Shown: positions 21,071-28,880, counted from the stretch's first letter. The stretch: 31,862 bases of DNA from JBASRP01 sp044866075 (GCA_044866075.1 JBIOTQ010000112.1:1-31862), one strand, 5' to 3'. The notes: a model not told the origin generated them from the sequence alone. Made by a program: numbers and translations.

Positions 21071-22222
21071 ATGAAGGTCAAGCTGCGGAACCCCAGCCGC
21101 GTCGTCGACGTCCCCGGCCCCTTGTCCGTCCGGATGCTCCTCGACCGCCTCTCGATCAACCCCGAGACGGTGCTGGTGATCCGCGACGCCGACCTGTTGA
21201 CGCGCGAGGAGCGGCTCGCCGACGCAGACGAGATCGAGATCCGTCCGGTTATCTCAGGAGGCGCCCCCCGCGGCAAAGGAGGCGGGCCGGCGAAATGCCG
21301 ACGCTGCGGTGAACCGGCCAAGGTGGAGGTCGCGCGCGCGAACGCGGCGTTCTGCGCCGACTGCTTCTTGCGCTACGTGCGCAACCAGGTGACGAAGGCG
21401 ATCGAGGAGCACGACATGTTCGCGACGACCGACCACCTGCTCGTCTGCGTGTCGGGCGGGAAGGACTCGCTCGCGTTGTGGGACATGCTCCTCGACATGG
21501 GGTACGACGCGACCGGATACCACATCGTGCTCTGGACCGGCGAGGGGTACGCGCAGGAATCCCGCGAGATGTGCGAGCGGTTCGCCGCCCAACGCGGCGC
21601 GAAGCTCATCGTGACCGACCTGAAGGCCGACGAAGGCTTCACGATCGAGCAGATCTCGCGCGAGGGACGCCGCGTGCCGTGCAGCGTCTGCGGGCTCACG
21701 AAGCGGTATCTCACGAACCTCGCGGCGACCCAGGGCGGCTACGACGTGCTCGTCACCGGACACAACCTCGACGACGAGGCGGCGACGCTCCTCGGCAACG
21801 CGCTGCACTGGCAGACGGAGTACATCGCGCGGCAGATGCCGGCGCTCCCGGCGACGCACGCCAAGCTGTCGAAGAAGGTCAAGCCGCTCTATCGCGTGTC
21901 GGAGCGCGAGACCGCCGCGTACTCGATCATCCGGGGGATCGAGTACATCGTCGAAGAGTGCCCGCTCGTCGCTGGGAACACGCAGCTCCGTTACAAGGAC
22001 GCGCTGAATCTGCTCGAACGCCAGTCGCCCGGCACGAAGCAGCAGTTCTTGTTCGGGTACCTCGACAAGGCGGCGCCCTTGTTCGCCGCCTCGGACCCGG
22101 TCGAGCTGCGCGAATGCAACGAGTGCGGCCAGCCGACGCCCGGCGAGGTGTGCGCCTATTGCCGGGCCCGCGCCCAGCTGCGCGCGAAGAAGATGTCGCC
22201 GGTCGAGGAGATCACGACGTGA
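21071..22222 (+). CDS. ThiS-like domain fused to TtuA-type tRNA 2-thiolation enzyme
   Basis: 383 residues. Residues 1-64 look like a ThiS/MoaD-type sulfur carrier ending at G63-G64 ('RPVISGGAPRG'), but the chain continues instead of stopping. From about 75 the TtuA/Ncs6 (TIGR00269-type) enzyme follows: zinc cysteines C76, C79, C95 and C98, PP-loop 'VSGGKDSLAL' (128-137), C204 and C207 ('PCSVCG'), 'VTGHNLDDEA', C297 ('EECPLV') and a second zinc knuckle C349, C352, C361, C364. C204, C207 and C297 match the iron-sulfur ligands of Thermus TtuA. The enzyme thiolates U54 in the tRNA T-loop. ATG at 21071 with AGGTGG upstream; its stop overlaps trmI (GTGA). Confidence 0.88.
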   Translation: MKVKLRNPSRVVDVPGPLSVRMLLDRLSINPETVLVIRDADLLTREERLADADEIEIRPVISGGAPRGKGGGPAKCRRCGEPAKVEVARANAAFCADCFLRYVRNQVTKAIEEHDMFATTDHLLVCVSGGKDSLALWDMLLDMGYDATGYHIVLWTGEGYAQESREMCERFAAQRGAKLIVTDLKADEGFTIEQISREGRRVPCSVCGLTKRYLTNLAATQGGYDVLVTGHNLDDEAATLLGNALHWQTEYIARQMPALPATHAKLSKKVKPLYRVSERETAAYSIIRGIEYIVEECPLVAGNTQLRYKDALNLLERQSPGTKQQFLFGYLDKAAPLFAASDPVELRECNECGQPTPGEVCAYCRARAQLRAKKMSPVEEITT

Positions 22223-23004
22223 GCGTTCCCTTCGAACCGGGCGAGCGCGCGCTGCTTGTCGACCGCCGCGGCCGCCGCTACCTGATCACGCTGCGTGCCG
22301 GCGAGAAGTTCCATTTCCATCAAGGGTGGCTCGACCACGACGCGATCATCGGCTCCGCCGAAGGCGTGCGGCTCGCGGCCTCGTCAGGCGCGCCTCTGAT
22401 CGCGTACCGGCCCTCGCTTGCGGATTTCATCCTGAAGATGCCGCGCGGCGCGCAGGTCATCTATCCGAAGGACGTGGGCTTCATCCTGGTCGAGACCGAC
22501 ATCTACCCGGGCGCCACCGTGCTCGAGGCCGGAACGGGTTCGGGGGCGCTGACGTTGGCGCTCACCCGCGCGGTCGGGGAACGCGGCCGGATCATCTCCT
22601 TCGAGGTGCGTGAGGACTTCGCGTCGCGCGCGCGGGCGAACATCGAATCGTTCCTCGGCAAGATCCCCGATCAGTTGGAGCTCCGGACCGGCGACGTGAT
22701 CGAGGCCGACCTGCCCGACGGGTCGATCGACCGCGTCGTGCTCGACCTCCCGGAACCCTGGCGCGTCTTGCCGCGCACCCTGAAAGCGATGCGCCCGGGC
22801 GCCATCTTCTGCTCGTACGTTCCGACGACGACGCAGGTGGCCGCGACGGGCGACGCATTGCGCGCCGCCGGGCTCGGCGAGATCGCGACGCGCGAGGTGC
22901 TCGTCCGCGGCTGGCACGTCGAGGGTCAGTCGGTGCGGCCGGAGCATCGCATGGTCGGTCACACGGGATTCGTGACGACTGCGCGGTTCCTGGGTATCGA
23001 ATAG
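22219..23004 (+). CDS. trmI: tRNA (adenine-58-N1)-methyltransferase TrmI
   Basis: 261 residues. The N-terminal 'FHFHQGWLDHDAIIGSAEG' and 'YPKDVGFILVETDIYPGATV' lead into the AdoMet-binding 'LEAGTGSGALTLALTRAVG', then 'DRVVLDLPEPWRVLPR', where the catalytic Asp sits, and 'HRMVGHTGFVTTARF' at the end. All are standard for TrmI, which makes m1A58 in the T-loop as a homotetramer. GTG at 22219 overlaps the TtuA-like stop by 4 bases. The pairing is meaningful: m1A58 and 2-thio-U54 lie next to each other in the T-loop, and in Thermus m1A58 promotes 2-thiolation. In many actinobacteria trmI also precedes the proteasome ATPase gene, as here. Confidence 0.95.
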   Translation: MSVPFEPGERALLVDRRGRRYLITLRAGEKFHFHQGWLDHDAIIGSAEGVRLAASSGAPLIAYRPSLADFILKMPRGAQVIYPKDVGFILVETDIYPGATVLEAGTGSGALTLALTRAVGERGRIISFEVREDFASRARANIESFLGKIPDQLELRTGDVIEADLPDGSIDRVVLDLPEPWRVLPRTLKAMRPGAIFCSYVPTTTQVAATGDALRAAGLGEIATREVLVRGWHVEGQSVRPEHRMVGHTGFVTTARFLGIE

Positions 23005-23021
23005 CGCGTGATCCGAGGGCG

Positions 23022-23050
23022 TTGACCACTCTCCGAAGCGGTGTTACCGT
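23022..23050 (+). promoter_or_regulatory. housekeeping-type promoter for the ARC ATPase gene
   Basis: TTGACC (23022-23027), 17 bases, TACCGT (23045-23050). This fits actinobacterial sigma-70 spacing, with a good -35 and a fair -10 (TAnnnT). It begins a 237-base non-coding stretch before the ATG at 23242, so a leader of almost 190 bases would follow. I see no clear structure in that leader. Confidence 0.4.
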
Positions 23051-23241
23051 CATAAAGTGTTAAGTCTTGTTCATTGTTGAGGTTACCGGCTGGGAATTTC
23101 GCCGGAAAACTCACTCCGTCCCCTGAACATTCCGATAACTCCATCGACAGTGCATCTCGGGTGCGATAATCGGATCGGCGGCTCCGGCGATCCCGGAGCG
23201 TTACCGTTGCAGCCATGGTCTGCGCGGAAGGAGGCGCGGGG

Positions 23242-24993
23242 ATGCCGGGTTCGACGCAGGACCCAGGGGCGCGTCACCTCGAACGTGAGGTTCACGAGCT
23301 CCAGACACAGCTCAAGTTCCTCGAGGAAGAGACCTCGCTTCTTCGCAGGCGGCTCCGTGACGCGCCGGGTCAGGTCAAGATCCTCGAGGACAAGCTCGCC
23401 GAAACGCGCTCCCAGCTCGCCCAGGCCCTGTCGCAGAACGACCGGCTCGCCGCCACTCTCCGCGAAGCGCGCGAGCAGATCGTCGCGCTGAAGGAAGAGG
23501 TCGAGAAGCTCACCGCGCCGCCGTCCGCGTTCGGAACGTACCTGACCACGAACGAGGACGGCACGATCGACATCATCACGTCCGGCCGCAAGATGCGCGT
23601 CAGCGTCCACCCCGACATCGACCCGAAGTCGTTGGTAAAGGGTCAGGAGCTGATGCTGAACGAGGCGATGAACGTGATCGGCGTGCGTCAGTTCGAGGTC
23701 GCCGGCGAGGTCGTGACTTTGAAGGAGATCCTCGACGCGCACCGCGCCGTCGTCGTCGGGCACGCCGACGAAGAGCGCGTCGTCTCACTGGCCGACCCGC
23801 TGCTGGCGCTGCACCTGCGTGCCGGCGACAGCCTGCTCATGGACCCGAAGTCCGGCTACGTGTTCGAGCGCCTCCCGAAGCCCGAAGTGGAAGAGTTGGT
23901 GCTCGAGGAGGTCCCGGACATCACCTACGCCGACATCGGCGGCCTCCGCGGCCAGATCGAGGCCATCCGCGACGCCGTCGAGCTGCCGTTCCTGCACGCG
24001 GACCTGTTCCTCGAGCACCAGCTCAAGGCCCCGAAAGGCGTCCTGCTGTACGGCCCGCCGGGCTGCGGCAAGACGCTCATCGCGAAGGCCGTGGCGAACT
24101 CGCTCGCGAAGGAGATCGCAGAGAAGGCCGGGCAGGAACACTCCCGCTCGTACTTCCTGAACATCAAGGGGCCGGAGCTGCTGAACAAGTACGTCGGCGA
24201 GACCGAACGCCAGATCCGCCTGATCTTCCAGCGCGCCAAGGAGAAGTCCGAGGAAGGCTTCCCGGTCATCGTGTTCTTCGATGAGATGGACTCGATCTTC
24301 CGCACGCGCGGTTCCGGGGTCTCGAGCGACGTGGAGAACACGATCGTGCCGCAGCTGCTGTCCGAGATCGACGGCGTCGAGACGCTTTCCAACGTGATCG
24401 TGATCGGTGCGTCGAACCGTGAGGACATGATCGACCCCGCCATCCTCCGGCCGGGCCGCCTAGACGTGAAGATCAAGATCGAGCGGCCCGACATGGAGGC
24501 CGCGCGGGAGATCTTCCGGATCTACTTCACGACCTCGTTGCCCTTGCACCCGAGCGAGGTCCAGAGGCACGGCGGCAACGCGGACACGGCCGTCGAGAAC
24601 ATCATCGATACGACGGTCCGCGCGATGTACGACGAGAGCGACGACAACCGCTTCCTCGAGGTCACCTACGCGAACGGCGACAAAGAGATCCTGTACTTCA
24701 AGGACTTCAACTCCGGCGCGATGATCGAGAACGTCGTCGCGCGCGCCAAGAAGATGGCCATCAAGCGCTACCTCGAGGCGCAGGAGAAAGGCATCAAAGA
24801 AGAGGACCTCCTCGAGGCCATCCGGGCGGAGTTCAAGGAGAACGAGGACCTGCCCAACACCACTAACCCCGACGACTGGGCGCGGATCTCAGGGAAGAAG
24901 GGGGAGCGCATCGTCTACGTCCGGACACTGCTCAGCCAGGCCAAGGACGCCGGCCGCGCGATCGAGACCGTGAATACCGGTCAGTACCTCTAG
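23242..24993 (+). CDS. arc: proteasome-associated AAA ATPase (Mpa/ARC)
   Basis: 583 residues. The ring ATPase binds pupylated proteins, unfolds them and feeds the 20S core. An N-terminal coiled coil (about 12-90, 'EREVHELQTQLKFLEEET') receives Pup, followed by tandem OB domains (about 95-230) and one AAA domain: Walker A 'GPPGCGKTLIAKA', pore loop in 'LLNKYVGETERQ', Walker B 'VIVFFDEMDSIF', sensor and Arg finger region 'DPAILRPGRLDVKI'. The C-terminus ends 'NTGQYL', the penultimate-Tyr motif that docks into the PrcA ring. I start at ATG 23242 because AAGGAGG lies 7-8 bases upstream; ATG 23215 has none. Length fits (Mpa 609, ARC about 590). Confidence 0.97.
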   Translation: MPGSTQDPGARHLEREVHELQTQLKFLEEETSLLRRRLRDAPGQVKILEDKLAETRSQLAQALSQNDRLAATLREAREQIVALKEEVEKLTAPPSAFGTYLTTNEDGTIDIITSGRKMRVSVHPDIDPKSLVKGQELMLNEAMNVIGVRQFEVAGEVVTLKEILDAHRAVVVGHADEERVVSLADPLLALHLRAGDSLLMDPKSGYVFERLPKPEVEELVLEEVPDITYADIGGLRGQIEAIRDAVELPFLHADLFLEHQLKAPKGVLLYGPPGCGKTLIAKAVANSLAKEIAEKAGQEHSRSYFLNIKGPELLNKYVGETERQIRLIFQRAKEKSEEGFPVIVFFDEMDSIFRTRGSGVSSDVENTIVPQLLSEIDGVETLSNVIVIGASNREDMIDPAILRPGRLDVKIKIERPDMEAAREIFRIYFTTSLPLHPSEVQRHGGNADTAVENIIDTTVRAMYDESDDNRFLEVTYANGDKEILYFKDFNSGAMIENVVARAKKMAIKRYLEAQEKGIKEEDLLEAIRAEFKENEDLPNTTNPDDWARISGKKGERIVYVRTLLSQAKDAGRAIETVNTGQYL

Positions 24994-25013
24994 CGCGGGC
25001 AGGGACTACGATG

Positions 25014-25040
25014 GTCGGGCCGGCCGGAGGCCGGCCCGGC
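25014..25040 (+). terminator. GC-rich hairpin between the ATPase and dop
   Basis: CGGGCCGGCC (25016-25025) pairs with GGCCGGCCCG (25029-25038) around GGA, and two further pairs extend the stem to 25014 and 25040. It is followed by GGTCTTTAGG, too short a T-run for a classic terminator. It may reduce read-through or protect mRNA ends between the two genes. Confidence 0.45.
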
Positions 25041-25058
25041 GGTCTTTAGGGGGACCTG

Positions 25059-26543
25059 GTGAGCATCCCGAAGGTGATGGGCATCGAGACCGAGTACGGG
25101 ATCACCGTCCCGAACGCGGCAGACTTCAACCCGGTCCTGGCATCGTCCCTGCTGATCAACTCTTACGCCGCGCAGGCGCTGCGGCGCGTCCGCTGGGACT
25201 ACGAGGAGGAATCGCCTCTGCGCGACGCGCGCGGCTTCGAGCCCGTCCGCGAAGCGCCGGTGCCGACCGAGGAGGACCTCGGGCTCGCGAACGTGATCCT
25301 CACGAACGGCGCCCGCTACTACGTCGATCACGCCCACCCGGAGTTCTCGACGCCGGAATGCACGAACCCACGACAGCTCGTCCTCTACGACAAGGCGGGG
25401 GAGCGGATCCTCGAGTCGTCGATCGAGCGGGCGACGGCGATGATGCCGGCCGGTGGCCGGGTGATCGTCTACAAGAACAACACCGACGGGAAAGGGGCGT
25501 CCTACGGGACGCACGAGAACTACCTCGTGGACCGCGCGGTGCCTTTCGTGCGGATCGCGCGGGACATCATGCCGTTCTTCGTCTCGCGCCAGATCTTCAC
25601 CGGCGCCGGCCTGTTGTCGGCGGGGGAGCGCGGCCGCGACATCCCGTTCCAGATGTCGCAGCGCGCCGACTTCTTCGAGGCCGAGGTCGGGCTCGAGACG
25701 ACGCTGAAGCGCCCGATCGTGAACACGCGCGACGAGCCGCACGCCGATCCCGAGAAATACCGGCGCCTGCACGTGATCATCGGCGACGCGAACATGAGCG
25801 AGGTCGCGACCTTCCTGAAGACCGGCACCACGGCAATCGTGTTGCGGATGATCGAGGACGACGCGATCCTCGAGGACTTCTCGCTCGACAACCCCGTGCA
25901 GTCGCTGCGCGCGATCTCGCACGATCCGTCGTGCACGCTGCTCGTCCGGTTGAAGGACGGGCGGTCGGTGCGGGCCGTGGACATCCAGTGGGGCTACTTC
26001 GAGATGGCCGAGAAGTACTTCGCGCGCCACGATCCGGACGGGTGGACGGCGGAGGTCATGCTCCGATGGGAGTCGGCGCTCGAGGCCGTCGAGTCGGATC
26101 CGTTGACGCTCGACAAGCAGGTGGACTGGGTGGCGAAGTTCAAACTGCTTTCGTCGTACCGCGAGAAGCACGGACTCGATTGGAACGACCCCAAGCTGCA
26201 CATGCTCGACCTGCAGTACCACGACGTGCGCCGGGACAGGGGTCTGGCGTACGTGCTGGAGCGCTCCGGCAAGCTCGAGCGGCTGACGACCGACGAGGAG
26301 GTCGACCGCGCCGTCGACCTGCCGCCGAAGGACACCCGTGCGTACTTCCGCGGCCGTTGCTTGGCGCAGTTCGCGCGCCAGATCGCTGCGGCGTCGTGGG
26401 ACTCGGTGATCTTCGACGTCGGCGGCGAGTCGCTGCAGCGCGTGCCGATGGCCGAGCCGCTGCGCGGTACCGAGGCCCACGTGAAGGAGCTGCTCGACCA
26501 GACCCCGGACGCCGGGCAGCTCCTAGAGAAGATGCAGGGCTGA
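25059..26543 (+). CDS. dop: Pup deamidase/depupylase Dop
   Basis: 494 residues of the glutamine-synthetase-like Dop/PafA family. 'VMGIETEYGITVPNAADFNPVLAS' (in two parts) with the metal-binding Glu is at the N-terminus. 'RWDYEEESPLRDARGFE', 'YVDHAHPEFSTPECTNPRQL' and 'KNNTDGKGASYGTHENYLVD' are Dop-type rather than PafA-type, the Asp in 'YYVDHAH' being a likely catalytic position. Later 'DRGLAYVLERSG' and 'DTRAYFRGRCLAQFA' are also family landmarks. Dop removes Pup from proteins and, where Pup ends in Gln, deamidates it. GTG at 25059; the next gene is pup, 97 bases on. In this organism Pup already ends in Glu, so only depupylation is needed. Confidence 0.95.
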   Translation: MSIPKVMGIETEYGITVPNAADFNPVLASSLLINSYAAQALRRVRWDYEEESPLRDARGFEPVREAPVPTEEDLGLANVILTNGARYYVDHAHPEFSTPECTNPRQLVLYDKAGERILESSIERATAMMPAGGRVIVYKNNTDGKGASYGTHENYLVDRAVPFVRIARDIMPFFVSRQIFTGAGLLSAGERGRDIPFQMSQRADFFEAEVGLETTLKRPIVNTRDEPHADPEKYRRLHVIIGDANMSEVATFLKTGTTAIVLRMIEDDAILEDFSLDNPVQSLRAISHDPSCTLLVRLKDGRSVRAVDIQWGYFEMAEKYFARHDPDGWTAEVMLRWESALEAVESDPLTLDKQVDWVAKFKLLSSYREKHGLDWNDPKLHMLDLQYHDVRRDRGLAYVLERSGKLERLTTDEEVDRAVDLPPKDTRAYFRGRCLAQFARQIAAASWDSVIFDVGGESLQRVPMAEPLRGTEAHVKELLDQTPDAGQLLEKMQG

Positions 26544-26608
26544 GCAGCCGCTCGTTTCCGCAGGTCAAGCCGGGGATTCTTTGGCCGATTCATGTCGGAG
26601 GTAACGCG

Positions 26609-26614
26609 TACAAT
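26609..26614 (+). promoter_or_regulatory. -10-like element before pup
   Basis: TACAAT in the 97-base gap between dop and pup, 26 bases before the GTG at 26641. No convincing -35 is seen at 16-18 bases; TTGGCC at 26581 is 22 bases away. It could give pup and the downstream genes their own promoter. Confidence 0.25.
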
Positions 26615-26640
26615 TGAGCCCGGCCCGAAGGGAGGTTCTG

Positions 26641-26850
26641 GTGGCGAAGGGCGGCGGCGAGCAACAGAAGAAGAAGATCCACAAGCACGGCGGCGACGGC
26701 GAGGAAGGTTCCGGCGACGCCGGTCAGATCCAAGAGAAGGCCGAGGAGATCAAAGAAGAGATCGACGATCTGCTCGAGGAGATCGACTCCGTGTTGGAAG
26801 AGAACGCGGAAGAGTTCATCCGCAGCTATGTACAAAAAGGGGGCGAATGA
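26641..26850 (+). CDS. pup: prokaryotic ubiquitin-like protein Pup
   Basis: 69 residues. It is the small disordered tag attached to lysines of proteins sent to the proteasome. The N-terminus is Gly/Lys-rich ('MAKGGGEQQKKKIHKHGG'); residues about 28-57 form the helix that binds the ATPase coiled coil ('IKEEIDDLLEEIDSVLEENA'); the end is 'FIRSYVQKGGE'. The last residue is Glu, not the Gln of Mycobacterium, so it is ligation-ready without deamidation. GTG at 26641 has AAGGGAGG five bases upstream; the frame extends further upstream but without family similarity. Its stop overlaps the HNH gene start (ATGA). The ligase PafA is not in the window. Confidence 0.96.
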   Translation: MAKGGGEQQKKKIHKHGGDGEEGSGDAGQIQEKAEEIKEEIDDLLEEIDSVLEENAEEFIRSYVQKGGE

Positions 26851-27311
26851 ATACGGAGAGTGGCCAACCTCTCCGGTTCAGGTGTCCTGCATGTGGCGAG
26901 ACCAAGGACGCTTCGGAATTTCCTAGGAACCGTTCCACGCGGAGCGGCTACGCGAACTATTGCAAGCCGTGTCAAAACGCGATCGGCAAGCGGAATAGAG
27001 AGCGCCTCCATGGAAGCACAAGGCACTACCACCTGCGGCGCCGTTATGGGATTGGTGCAGCCGACGTTGCCGCGATGATCGAAAGGCAGGGTGGAGTCTG
27101 CGCGATCTGCCGCCAGAAGCCTGCCGCACATGTCGACCACAACCACCGCACGGGCAAGGTCCGAGGCGTCCTCTGCTTCGGCTGCAACGGAGGCCTCGGT
27201 CAATTCCAGGACAACGTCGAGTCGATTAGACGCGCGATCGAGTACATCCAGCGGGACGGCTTCGGCGGCGTGCAGGAAAGCCCGGCTCCGTACATACTCT
27301 CCGTCGCATGA
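26847..27311 (+). CDS. HNH endonuclease VII-like protein between pup and prcB
   Basis: 154 residues with two zinc sites. The first, C13, C16, C39 and C42, is a ribbon ('CPACGETKDASEF', 'YCKPCQ') like those in phage-type HNH proteins. The second, C85, C88, C110 and C113, surrounds the ββα-metal nuclease core 'HVDHNHRTGKVRGVLCFGCN', with D97, H98 and H100 as likely catalytic and metal residues, and ends with 'GQFQDNVESIRRAIEYIQ', all as in recombination endonuclease VII. It is a probable DNA nuclease. ATG at 26847 overlaps the pup stop, and its own stop overlaps the prcB start, so it is translationally embedded in the proteasome operon. I recall similar genes beside pup in other actinobacteria; their role is unknown to me. 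Confidence 0.88.
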   Translation: MNTESGQPLRFRCPACGETKDASEFPRNRSTRSGYANYCKPCQNAIGKRNRERLHGSTRHYHLRRRYGIGAADVAAMIERQGGVCAICRQKPAAHVDHNHRTGKVRGVLCFGCNGGLGQFQDNVESIRRAIEYIQRDGFGGVQESPAPYILSVA

Positions 27312-28135
27312 GCGACTGGGGGAGCGACTGGACCCGCGCCGCGTTCGAGCCGAGCGCTAACCCGTCCTTCGCCGACCTCGTCGCCAAGACCCAGCCGGCC
27401 GCGCTCCCCTCCGTGCCACCCGCCGGGCCCGGACAGCAGCCCCAGCTCCCGCAAGCCACCACGATCCTCGCGCTGACCTTCGCCGACGGCGTCGTCATGG
27501 CCGGCGACCGCCGCGCGACCGAGGGCTACCAGATCGCCGACCGCTACATCGTCAAGGTCTTCCCGGCCGACGACTTCTCCGCCGTTGCCATCGCCGGCGC
27601 GGCCGGCCCGGCGATCGACATGGTGCGCCTCTTCCAGACCGAGCTCGAGCACTACGAGAAGGTCGAGGGCGAGGTCCTCTCCCTCGAGGGCAAGGCCAAC
27701 AAGCTCGCCCAGATGATCAAGCAGAACTTCCCGATGGCGTTGCAGGGTCTCGTCGTCGTGCCGCTGTTCGCCGGGTACGACCTCCGCCGCCAGACGGGCC
27801 GCATCTTCCGCTACGACGCCGTCGGCGGCCGCTACGAGGACTCGAGCTACCACGCGACCGGCTCCGGCGGGAAGGACGCGCGCAGCGCGCTCCGCACGAG
27901 CTGGTTCAAAGGCATCCCCAAGGACAGCGCGATCGCGGCCGCCGTCGAAGCCCTCACCGTCGCCAGCGAGGAGGACGTCGCCACCGGCGGGCCCGACCTC
28001 GCACGCGGGATCTTCCCCGTCGTCGCGACCGTGACCGGGGGCGGCTACGAAGAGCTGACCGACGACGACCTGAGGCCGGTCGTCGCCGCGGTCATCGAGA
28101 AGATCGCGCACACCGGGCAGGAGGCTCCGACATGA
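27308..28135 (+). CDS. prcB: 20S proteasome beta subunit PrcB
   Basis: 275 residues. Residues 1-50 form a Pro/Ala/Gln-rich propeptide; cleavage before Thr51 ('LPQATTILALTFADGVVMAG') would free the catalytic Thr. The canonical order then follows: 'GDRRATEGYQIADRYIVKVF' with the Asp and conserved Lys, 'GAAGPAIDMVRLFQTEL' and 'YHATGSGGKDARSALRTSW' with the Asp and Ser that assist Thr. The residue before Thr51 is Ala rather than the usual Gly. The length fits actinobacterial PrcB (about 280-290 aa). ATG at 27308 overlaps the HNH stop. An 18-codon ORF begins at its own stop and leads to prcA. Confidence 0.96.
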   Translation: MSDWGSDWTRAAFEPSANPSFADLVAKTQPAALPSVPPAGPGQQPQLPQATTILALTFADGVVMAGDRRATEGYQIADRYIVKVFPADDFSAVAIAGAAGPAIDMVRLFQTELEHYEKVEGEVLSLEGKANKLAQMIKQNFPMALQGLVVVPLFAGYDLRRQTGRIFRYDAVGGRYEDSSYHATGSGGKDARSALRTSWFKGIPKDSAIAAAVEALTVASEEDVATGGPDLARGIFPVVATVTGGGYEELTDDDLRPVVAAVIEKIAHTGQEAPT

Positions 28136-28188
28136 GCGCCGCCATGTATGTGCGATCGGGCCAACCAGCGTGGGCGGGGGGCAAATAA
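28132..28188 (+). CDS. 18-residue ORF bridging prcB and prcA
   Basis: ATG at 28132 overlaps the prcB stop (ATGA) and runs 18 codons ('MSAAMYVRSGQPAWAGGK') to a TAA at 28186-28188, two bases before the prcA ATG at 28191. The layout continues the chain of coupled starts in the operon. It may only keep ribosomes moving into prcA or balance alpha and beta subunits. It could also be chance, because any ATGA-type overlap opens some frame. Confidence 0.35.
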   Translation: MSAAMYVRSGQPAWAGGK

Positions 28189-28190
28189 GC

Positions 28191-28880
28191 ATGAGCCCGA
28201 TGCCCTATTACGTCTCGCCCGAGCAGCTCATGAAGGACCGGGCGGACTACGCCCGGAAGGGGATCGCGCGCGGGAAGTCGATCATCGCGATCGAATGCGC
28301 CGCCGGCATCGTCTTCGTTGCGGAGAACCCGAGCGTCAGTCTCCACAAGGTCTCGGAGCTCTACGACCGCGTCGCGTTCTGCGCCGTCGGCAAGTACAAC
28401 GAGTTCGAGAACCTCCGCGTCGCCGGTGTGCGGCTCGCGGATCTGCGCGGCTTCTCCTACGGCCGCGAGGATGTCACCGCCCGCGCGATCGCGAACGCGT
28501 ACGCGCAGGCGCTCGGAACCATCTTCACGCAAGAGATGAAGCCGTTCGAGGTGGAGCTGCTCGTCGCGCAACTCGGCACCGAGCAAGCGACCGACGAGCT
28601 CTACCACGTCCTCTACGACGGCAGCGTCACCGACGAGCAAGGGTTCGTCGCGATGGGCGGGCAAGCGGACGTCCTCACGTCCGGACTCACCGAGAGTTAC
28701 AGGGAAGGATTGAGCTTCGACGACGCGCTACGTCTCGGCGCGAACGCGCTGTCGGCGGGCGACCCGTCGCGCACGCTCGAGGCGCACAACCTCGAGGTCG
28801 CGGTCCTCGATCGCGCGCGGCCGCGCCGGGCTTTCCGCCGCTTGTCCGATCCCGACGTCGAGCGCATCCTGGGCGGCTGA
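28191..28880 (+). CDS. prcA: 20S proteasome alpha subunit PrcA
   Basis: 229 residues. 'MSPMPYYVSPEQLMKDRADY' then 'ARKGIARGKSIIAIECAAGIVFVAEN' (in two parts) is the usual opening with the gating N-terminus and H0 helix, with 'LHKVSELYDRVAFCAVGKYNEFENLR' following. No catalytic Thr is expected and none is present. The alpha ring controls entry to the core and binds the ATPase C-terminus. ATG at 28191 with a G-rich stretch about 10 bases upstream; ATG at 28200 and a further upstream GTG are alternatives. It follows the 18-codon ORF by two bases, and the metallopeptidase gene starts two bases after its stop. Confidence 0.95.
   Translation: MSPMPYYVSPEQLMKDRADYARKGIARGKSIIAIECAAGIVFVAENPSVSLHKVSELYDRVAFCAVGKYNEFENLRVAGVRLADLRGFSYGREDVTARAIANAYAQALGTIFTQEMKPFEVELLVAQLGTEQATDELYHVLYDGSVTDEQGFVAMGGQADVLTSGLTESYREGLSFDDALRLGANALSAGDPSRTLEAHNLEVAVLDRARPRRAFRRLSDPDVERILGG

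Noticed and set aside
22990..22998. GGGTAT near the end of trmI
   Set aside because: No GTTT at 15-17 bases upstream.
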